A DNA stretch of 64,000 bases, taken from assembly GCA_905215775.1 (NCBI GenBank), contig CAJMRM010000007.1, positions 1-64,000 of the forward strand. Reading direction: 5' to 3'. Below the pieces are notes generated by a model. The model did no database searches. It was not told the DNA's origin and saw only the letters and a program-made list of their open reading frames with translations. The stretch comes from an uncultured bacterium. Lineage in GTDB: Bacteria > Bacillota > Clostridia > Lachnospirales > Lachnospiraceae. Positions 58,895-64,000 of this stretch are shown here, one piece after another. How positions within the stretch are numbered: position 1 is the first letter of the stretch; every line of letters starts with the position of its first letter. A program made the translations under genes and the position numbers.

Positions 58895-59347
58895 ATGATA
58901 GAAGCAACGAGCTGTGGCGGTGTGGTTATATTTCGCGGCAAGATCCTGGTCCTTTATAAGAACTACAAGAATAAGTATGAAGGCTGGGTCCTGCCCAAGG
59001 GAACTGTGGAACCGGGCGAAGAGTTTAAGGAAACCGCCCTTAGGGAGGTGAAGGAGGAGACTGGCGTTACCGCTTCGATCATCAAATATATCGGAAAGAG
59101 CCAGTATTCTTTCAGCACGCCCCAGGATACGGTGGAAAAAGACGTACACTGGTATCTGATGATGGCAGACAGTTATTACAGCAGACCACAGCGGGAGGAA
59201 TATTTCGTGGATTCCGGATACTATAAGTTTTATGAGGCCTACCATCTTCTGAAATTCTCCAATGAGAAGCAGATCCTGGAAAAAGCCTATAACGAGTACC
59301 TGGATCTAAAGCGGAGTAACCTCTGGGGCAACAAAAAATATTTTTAA
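58895..59347 (+). CDS. Nudix hydrolase
   Basis: 150 residues from ATG 58895 (CAGGAGGG). Nudix box GTVEPGEEFKETALREVKEE followed by TGV fits the consensus Gx5Ex7REUxEExGU. Starts CGGVVIFRGKILVLYKNYKN, as in diadenosine-polyphosphate/NTP hydrolases. Substrate not deducible. Monocistronic between own promoter and terminator. Confidence 0.92.
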   Translation: MIEATSCGGVVIFRGKILVLYKNYKNKYEGWVLPKGTVEPGEEFKETALREVKEETGVTASIIKYIGKSQYSFSTPQDTVEKDVHWYLMMADSYYSRPQREEYFVDSGYYKFYEAYHLLKFSNEKQILEKAYNEYLDLKRSNLWGNKKYF

Positions 59348-59351
59348 AGGC

Positions 59352-59390
59352 AAAGGAAGGCGATGGCCCATGGCGCGCCTTCCTTTTTTC
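59352..59390 (+). terminator. Terminator after the Nudix gene
   Basis: AAGGAAGGCG (59353-59362) pairs with CGCCTTCCTT (59376-59385) and runs into TTTTTT. Confidence 0.85.
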
Positions 59391-59486
59391 TGCCCTTTTT
59401 TCAGGAGAGAAGGCCAGGATCCGGGAAAAACAGATGGATTTCGACTTTAACGCGTTGAACTTCATGAAATTTAAAGTTATGTACTG

Positions 59487-59515
59487 TTGACGCGGGACGC
59501 TTTTTGTAGTACAAT
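59487..59515 (+). promoter_or_regulatory. Sigma-A promoter of the ABC importer operon
   Basis: TTGACG at 59487-59492 and TACAAT at 59510-59515, spacer 17 bp. A GTACT/AGTAC pair at its edges could be a small operator. No T-box sequence was seen in the ~40-base leader. Confidence 0.65.
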
Positions 59516-59553
59516 CTGTGTTATGAATTTTATTGCGGAGGAGAATCTGTATT

Positions 59554-60627
59554 ATGAAAAAAAACGCGAAAGTATTATCCATGATCCTGGCGGGAGCCAT
59601 GGCCCTGTCACTGGCGGGCTGTTCCAGTTCCGGAAGTAAAGAGGGCGCAGAAGAAACCACGGTAAAGAGTGAAGAAACGGCTGCCGGGGAAGCGGGAGCG
59701 GAGACTTCCAAAGCCCCTGAAGCAGGAGCGGCGGACGCCGCGGGTGAAACGTATCAGATCGGCGTGATCCAGCTGGTTCAGCACGATGCCCTGGACGCCG
59801 CCAACAAGGGCTTTTTCGCCGCCCTGGACGAGGCTGGGATCGATTATGAGGCCGACCAGCAGAATGCGTCCGGCGAGCAGGCCAACTGCATGACCATTGC
59901 AGAAAAGCTGGTCAATGACGGCAGCGACCTGATCCTGGCCATTGCGACGCCTGCAGCCCAGGCGGTGGCCGGTGTAACGGATGAGATCCCAGTGCTTCTG
60001 ACGGCTGTGACTGATCCGGCAGAGTCCGGACTTGTCAATGACAACGAAAAGCCGGGAGTCAATGTATCGGGAACCTCGGATCTTACTCCTGTGAAGGAGC
60101 AGATCAACTTACTCCAGCAGCTTCTGCCGGAGGCGAAAAAAATCGGTCTCCTGTACTGCTCGGCAGAAAGCAATTCCCAGCTCCAGATCGCTATGGCCGA
60201 GGAGGCCTGCAAGGCTGCCGGACTTTCCTATGAGGAGTACACGGTTCCCAGCTCCAATGAGATCCAGAGCGTGGTGGAATCCATGGTGGGAAAGGTGGAT
60301 GCCATTTATGCACCCACAGACAACGTCATTGCTGCCGGTATGTCCACGGTAGCCATGGTGGCCACCGATAACAAGATCCCGGTGATCTGCGGAGAAGCCG
60401 GTATGGTAAACGCCGGCGGACTTGCCACCTATGGAATCGATTACTACCAGCTGGGCTATATGACCGGCGAGCAGGCCATCGAGGTCCTTACAAAAGGCGC
60501 AGACGTGGCAGAAATGCCCATCGGCTATCTTCCGGCAGAGAGATGCGCACTGACGGTCAATAAAACGACGGCCGATGCCCTGGGAATTGATATTTCCGGA
60601 CTGGAAGGCGCCGAGATCGTAGAATAG
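59554..60627 (+). CDS. ABC transporter substrate-binding lipoprotein (TrpX-like)
   Basis: 357 residues from ATG 59554 (GGAGGAG). Signal peptide and lipobox LSLAGC anchor it on the membrane. After an acidic spacer the PF04392-type fold follows: IGVIQLVQHDALDAANKGFF, EQANCMTIAEKLVNDGSDLI, LLTAVTDPAESGLVNDNEKP, VNVSGTSDLTPVKEQINLLQ, MPIGYLPAERCALTVNKTTA. The family takes up tryptophan, tyrosine or other small ligands. First gene of a complete three-gene importer. Confidence 0.9.
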   Translation: MKKNAKVLSMILAGAMALSLAGCSSSGSKEGAEETTVKSEETAAGEAGAETSKAPEAGAADAAGETYQIGVIQLVQHDALDAANKGFFAALDEAGIDYEADQQNASGEQANCMTIAEKLVNDGSDLILAIATPAAQAVAGVTDEIPVLLTAVTDPAESGLVNDNEKPGVNVSGTSDLTPVKEQINLLQQLLPEAKKIGLLYCSAESNSQLQIAMAEEACKAAGLSYEEYTVPSSNEIQSVVESMVGKVDAIYAPTDNVIAAGMSTVAMVATDNKIPVICGEAGMVNAGGLATYGIDYYQLGYMTGEQAIEVLTKGADVAEMPIGYLPAERCALTVNKTTADALGIDISGLEGAEIVE

Positions 60628-60656
60628 GAAAAAGAGAGGGTAAACGGGGAAGAGAA

Positions 60657-61580
60657 ATGACTGGTATACTTGTTGCAATGCAGGGCGCTGTGGCACAGGG
60701 CGTCCTGTGGGGGATCATGGTCCTGGGCGTGTACATCACCTACCGGCTTCTGGATATTGCAGATCTGACGGTGGATGGGAGCTTTGCCCTGGGCGGGTGC
60801 GTCTGCGCCACCCTGATCATTAATTTTGATATGAATCCGTTGGCAGCGCTGCTGCTGTCCATGCTGGCCGGAATGGCCGCCGGGGCTGTGACGGGGATCC
60901 TGCATACAGCCCTGGAGATCCCGGCGATCCTGGCGGGGATCCTGACCCAGATCTCTCTGTGGTCCGTAAACCTGCGGATCATGAGCGGAAAATCCAACCT
61001 TCCGTTACTAAAGCTGAAAACGCTCATTTCCAGCGTTGGAGACAGCATGGGGATCACCCAGGCCCAGGCGTCGATCCTGGTGGGCGTGGCTGCGGCTGTC
61101 CTCATTGTGGCCATTCTGTACTGGTTTTTCGGAACGGAGCTCGGAAGCGCGCTCCGGGCCACGGGAAACAACGAGGATATGATCCGTGCCCTGGGAGTCA
61201 ATGTAAAGCGGATGAAGCTTCTGGGACTGATGTTAAGCAACGGCCTGGTGGGGCTTTCCGGAGCCCTGGTGTGCCAGCATCAGAAGTACGCCGATATCAA
61301 CATGGGCCGCGGGGCCATTGTCATCGGCCTGGCCGCCATTGTCATTGGCGAGGTGCTCATGGGACGGCTCATCAACTTCGCCTGCAAATTAAGCTCTGTG
61401 GTGGTGGGCGCTGTGATCTATTTCCTGATCCGTGCCCTGGTGCTCCGGGTGGGCCTGGAGACCAATGACATGAACCTGTTCACGGCCATATTTGTGGCCT
61501 TCTCCTTAAGCGTTCCTGTACTCCTGGGAAAATGGAGGGCCAGGAAGGAATATTCGGAAACAGGGGAGGAGGATTCATAA
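60657..61580 (+). CDS. ABC transporter permease (branched-chain/TrpY type)
   Basis: 307 residues, eight to ten membrane helices. Matches the BPD_transp_2 permease type: ITYRLLDIADLTVDGSFALG near the start and LRATGNNEDMIRALGVNVKR, LMLSNGLVGLSGALVCQHQK in the middle. One permease gene only, so it should act as a homodimer. Its TAA overlaps the next ATG by one base. Confidence 0.92.
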   Translation: MTGILVAMQGAVAQGVLWGIMVLGVYITYRLLDIADLTVDGSFALGGCVCATLIINFDMNPLAALLLSMLAGMAAGAVTGILHTALEIPAILAGILTQISLWSVNLRIMSGKSNLPLLKLKTLISSVGDSMGITQAQASILVGVAAAVLIVAILYWFFGTELGSALRATGNNEDMIRALGVNVKRMKLLGLMLSNGLVGLSGALVCQHQKYADINMGRGAIVIGLAAIVIGEVLMGRLINFACKLSSVVVGAVIYFLIRALVLRVGLETNDMNLFTAIFVAFSLSVPVLLGKWRARKEYSETGEEDS

Positions 61581-62377
61581 TGCTTACGATCACCAATGTG
61601 CGGAAAACATTCAATAAAGGAACGATCAATGAGAAAAAGGCCCTCTGCGGCCTGAATCTCCACTTGACTCCCGGAGACTTTGTGACGGTCATCGGCGGAA
61701 ACGGAGCCGGGAAGTCCACCATGCTGAACATGATCGCCGGAGTCTATCCCATCGACTCGGGAAAGATCGAGATCGACGGCGTCAATATCTCCAGGGAGCC
61801 GGAATACAAAAGAGCCCAGTACATCGGCCGCGTGTTCCAGGATCCCATGCGGGGGACGGCCGCAGGCATGGAGATCCAGGAGAATCTGGCCCTGGCGCTT
61901 CGTAGAGGCAGAAGGCGGGGGCTTTCCTGGGGGATCAAGGCCAATGAAAAGGATTTTTACCGGGAGGCGTTGACGAAGCTGGGGCTGGGGCTCCAGACCC
62001 GGATGACCAGCAAGGTTGGCCTTCTTTCCGGAGGCCAGCGCCAGGCGCTGACGCTTTTGATGGCGACCCTGGAAAAACCAAAGCTCCTCCTTCTGGATGA
62101 GCATACGGCAGCCCTGGATCCAAAGACGGCCAAAAAGGTACTGGAGCTGACCGACGAGATCATAAAAGAGCGGGAGCTGACCGCCCTTATGGTCACCCAC
62201 AACATGAAGGACGCCATTCAATACGGAAACCGTCTGATCATGATGCACGAGGGCCGCATCATCTACGATGTGGCGGGAGAAGAAAAACGAAACCTCCAGG
62301 TGGAGGATCTGTTAAAGAAGTTCGGAGAGGCCAGCGGAGGCGAATTTGCCAACGACCGGATGATGCTGGCGAAGTAA
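61580..62377 (+). CDS. ABC transporter ATP-binding protein (TrpZ-like)
   Basis: 265 residues from ATG 61580 (GGGGAGGAGG). Walker A IGGNGAGKSTMLNMIAGVYP, signature LLSGGQRQALTLLMATL, Walker B LLLLDEHTAALDPKTAKKVL and the H-loop VTHNMKDAIQYGNRL. Powers the importer with the two preceding genes. Confidence 0.95.
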   Translation: MLTITNVRKTFNKGTINEKKALCGLNLHLTPGDFVTVIGGNGAGKSTMLNMIAGVYPIDSGKIEIDGVNISREPEYKRAQYIGRVFQDPMRGTAAGMEIQENLALALRRGRRRGLSWGIKANEKDFYREALTKLGLGLQTRMTSKVGLLSGGQRQALTLLMATLEKPKLLLLDEHTAALDPKTAKKVLELTDEIIKERELTALMVTHNMKDAIQYGNRLIMMHEGRIIYDVAGEEKRNLQVEDLLKKFGEASGGEFANDRMMLAK

Positions 62378-62454
62378 GGGATCCGGACGGGTTCTGGAGG
62401 ACCGGGGAACATTTTTGAGCGGCATCCCGGACCGGCAGATCAAGGTACAGGAAG

Positions 62455-62493
62455 GCTGAAAGGGGATATTTCCCTTTCAGTCTTCTTTTTTTC
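62455..62493 (+). terminator. Terminator of the ABC importer operon
   Basis: CTGAAAGGG (62456-62464) pairs with CCCTTTCAG (62472-62480), followed by TCTTCTTTTTTT. Confidence 0.85.
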
Positions 62494-62518
62494 AGCAGCT
62501 CCTTACGGCTTCCCTTCT

Positions 62519-63367
62519 TTATGGCTGCCTGGTCAGGCTCCGGTTCCGGGACGGAGCGTGAAATTCCCACCACCAATTGAGCTCCGCCCCTGCGAACAGG
62601 ATGCAGATGCAGAAATACAGCCACAGCATCATGAGGATCACCGCAGCAAGGCTTCCGTAGGTCACCGTAAAATTTTTAAAATACCGGAAGTAAATGGAAA
62701 ACGCCGTGGAAAACAGAGCCCAGCCCACAGAGGCAAAAGCGGCTCCCGGCATCTGGCTTTTGACAGAGAGCCTGCGAAAGGGCAGGACTGTATAAACCGC
62801 CAGGAAAAATACAAATAAAATCGCCAGAGTGACCAGACCCCGCACAGGAAAGGCCAGGAAGTCAAAGGTAGCCATCAGGGGGATCCAGTCCCAGACCTGC
62901 TTCTGGATCTGTTCTCCAAAGACCAGGAGCACCATACACAGAAGACACATGAGGGAAAAGAGCACTGTGTATCCGGTGCAGATGATCCGGCGGACGATAT
63001 AGTTTCTCTGAATCCCTGTACCCCAGACCCGGTTTAAGCCGCGTTCGATGCTTAACATTCCCCGGGAGGAGGACCAGAGGGCCGCAATGGCCGTGGCGGA
63101 CAAAATCGCCATGGGAGAGTCGGAATGAAGGCTGTCCAGGACGTAGACCACAAGCCCATCCAGAGTATCCGGCACCATCTGGACCACCAGGGCCAGAAGG
63201 TCCGATTCATTCACCAGAGGCGTGGCCTGGATCAGGGACAGAAGGAGCATGAGGAAGGGGATGGAGGCCAGAATGATAAAAAAGGAGGCCTGGGCCGCAT
63301 AGACGGACATCTCGTCCCTGGAATATTTTTCAAAAAGCCGTCTGCATTCCAGTAAAAAACGGATCAT
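62519..63367 (-). CDS. YihY/BrkB family membrane protein
   Basis: 282 residues from ATG 63367 (AAGGAG nine bases upstream); the frame runs further upstream without ribosome site. Six membrane helices. Family features: MSVYAAQASFFIILASIPFL, IAALWSSSRGMLSIERGLNR, VTYGSLAAVILMMLWLYFCI, LFAGAELNWW. Formerly called RNase BN or virulence factor BrkB; the true function is not known. Confidence 0.92.
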   Translation of the reverse strand: MIRFLLECRRLFEKYSRDEMSVYAAQASFFIILASIPFLMLLLSLIQATPLVNESDLLALVVQMVPDTLDGLVVYVLDSLHSDSPMAILSATAIAALWSSSRGMLSIERGLNRVWGTGIQRNYIVRRIICTGYTVLFSLMCLLCMVLLVFGEQIQKQVWDWIPLMATFDFLAFPVRGLVTLAILFVFFLAVYTVLPFRRLSVKSQMPGAAFASVGWALFSTAFSIYFRYFKNFTVTYGSLAAVILMMLWLYFCICILFAGAELNWWWEFHAPSRNRSLTRQP

Positions 63368-63487
63368 AAGGCAAGTCTCCTTTCTATAATATGGGCACGG
63401 GAATTCCGTCCCGGGTCCGGGAAACGGGAATTCTTTGCAGAGGGCCGCCTGCGGATCCCTGGTTTCCGGCCCTTTTATCATAAAAAG

Positions 63488-63516
63488 ATATTAGCATGAC
63501 AGAAGAAAAATGACAA
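63488..63516 (-). promoter_or_regulatory. Sigma-A promoter of the YihY gene
   Basis: Minus-strand TTGTCA (63511-63516) and TAATAT (63488-63493), spacer 17 bp; leader ~115 bases. Confidence 0.55.
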
Positions 63517-63654
63517 GGAGAACCATGGCGGTTTATGTCGAGCGAAACCGGGATCTTTTGGTTCTAAGAAGGACGCCTGGTGAATACATATTATAGTGTG
63601 CCGGAGAAAACGGCAGGTCAGAGGACTGATCATATCGAATAAAGGAGAAATACT

Positions 63655-64000
63655 ATGTCAGAAAAAGTTATGGAAAACAACAGGGTCACGGTCATCGGAA
63701 CCATCGTATCAGATTTTACGTTCAGCCACGCAGTATTTGGGGAGGGATTTTATCTTGTGGATCTTTCCGTCAACCGGCTCAGCGAGCAGGCAGATGTGAT
63801 CCCTCTTATGGTCTCAGAGCGCCTGATGGACGTGACGAAGGACTACCGGGGATGCACCATCGAGGCCGACGGCCAGTTCCGCTCCTATAACCGCCACGAA
63901 GGCGTGAAGAACCGTCTGGTACTGTCGATATTCGTGCGGGAGATACAGTTTTTGGAGGAATTTACCGATTACACCAGGACCAACCAGATCTTCCTGGACG
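63655..64000 (+). CDS. Single-strand DNA-binding-like (OB-fold) protein, cut by window end
   Basis: ATG 63655 with AAAGGAG upstream opens a frame that runs off the window after 115 codons. MENNRVTVIGTIVSDFTFSH, EGFYLVDLSVNRLSEQADVI, PLMVSERLMDVTKDYRGCTI and IEADGQFRSYNRHEGVKNRL follow the strand order of SSB/PriB-type OB folds. Clostridia encode such SSB-like proteins besides the main Ssb. The C-terminal part is not visible. Confidence 0.7.
   Translation, partial: MSEKVMENNRVTVIGTIVSDFTFSHAVFGEGFYLVDLSVNRLSEQADVIPLMVSERLMDVTKDYRGCTIEADGQFRSYNRHEGVKNRLVLSIFVREIQFLEEFTDYTRTNQIFLD

Noticed and set aside
59516..59553. T-box or tryptophan leader before the TrpX-like importer
   Set aside because: The leader is about 40 bases and lacks specifier-loop and T-box sequences.
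1..64000. CRISPR array, tRNA or rRNA genes
   Set aside because: No regularly spaced repeats and no cloverleaf or rRNA-like stretches were noticed on reading either strand; a covariance-model scan would be decisive.

Overview
The window is probably a chromosomal segment of a Clostridia bacterium, most likely Lachnospiraceae. Four things point that way: G+C-rich coding sequence with strong AGGAGG-type ribosome sites, many sigma-A promoters with 17-bp spacers, a class 1B PyrD-PyrK pair, and small proteins and DUF families typical of that group (YitT, DegV, DUF5662, BlaI/M56 pairs, ThrE two-gene exporters). The species cannot be named from sequence alone. No rRNA, tRNA, CRISPR array or intact insertion sequence was seen.

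Layout. 1-3.2 kb: a large TPR/SUFU-domain protein. 3.2-6.4 kb: a more A+T-rich accessory island with a frameshifted TnpX-type recombinase remnant, truncated small genes, one intact small serine recombinase and a two-gene cassette of unknown small proteins. 6.5-10.1 kb: alpha/beta hydrolase, GH29 fucosidase with a divergent AraC regulator, and YitT. 10.2-18.1 kb: a long fusion of an endonuclease Q-like module to a UvrD-type helicase, two small DUF proteins, a MarR-MATE efflux operon with a striking operator, a GNAT enzyme and endonuclease III. 18-24 kb: D-amino acid transaminase, small alarmone synthetase, a GNAT enzyme, LrgA/LrgB and oligoendopeptidase F. 24-27.5 kb: pyrF-pyrK-pyrD-pyrE plus a 49-aa membrane peptide. 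27.7-30.6 kb: VanZ, DUF6142-like and M29 aminopeptidase. 30.7-34.3 kb: purE-purM-purN-purD. 34.3-37.8 kb: macrodomain protein, decayed genes, flavin reductase and a lipoprotein. 37.8-43.6 kb: BlaI/M56 pair, DegV, a secreted metallo-beta-lactamase-fold lipoprotein and a ThrE-type exporter. 43.7-50 kb: SEC-C protein, methyltransferase, Hsp33, cold-shock protein, DUF5662, YprB-like exonuclease and ruvAB. 50-55.7 kb: zapA, U32 peptidase, FtsW/RodA and a class B PBP. 55.8-64 kb: galE, S9 peptidase, Nudix, a three-gene ABC importer, a YihY-family membrane protein and the start of a single-strand DNA-binding-like gene cut by the window end.

How genes work together. pyrF/K/D/E cover the last steps of UMP synthesis and purE/M/N/D part of IMP synthesis, each read from a promoter fused to the terminator region of the gene before it. 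ZapA, U32, FtsW/RodA and PBP form a division and wall block. Endonuclease III, the EndoQ-UvrD fusion and RuvAB are the DNA-repair content. The EndoQ-UvrD fusion is the most interesting object: a predicted deaminated-base endonuclease and a 3'-5' helicase in one 1114-residue chain. The two best-defined regulatory circuits are the MarR operator (14-bp perfect arms inside a near-consensus promoter) and the BlaI-like pair of CTAT-N4-ATAG dyads.
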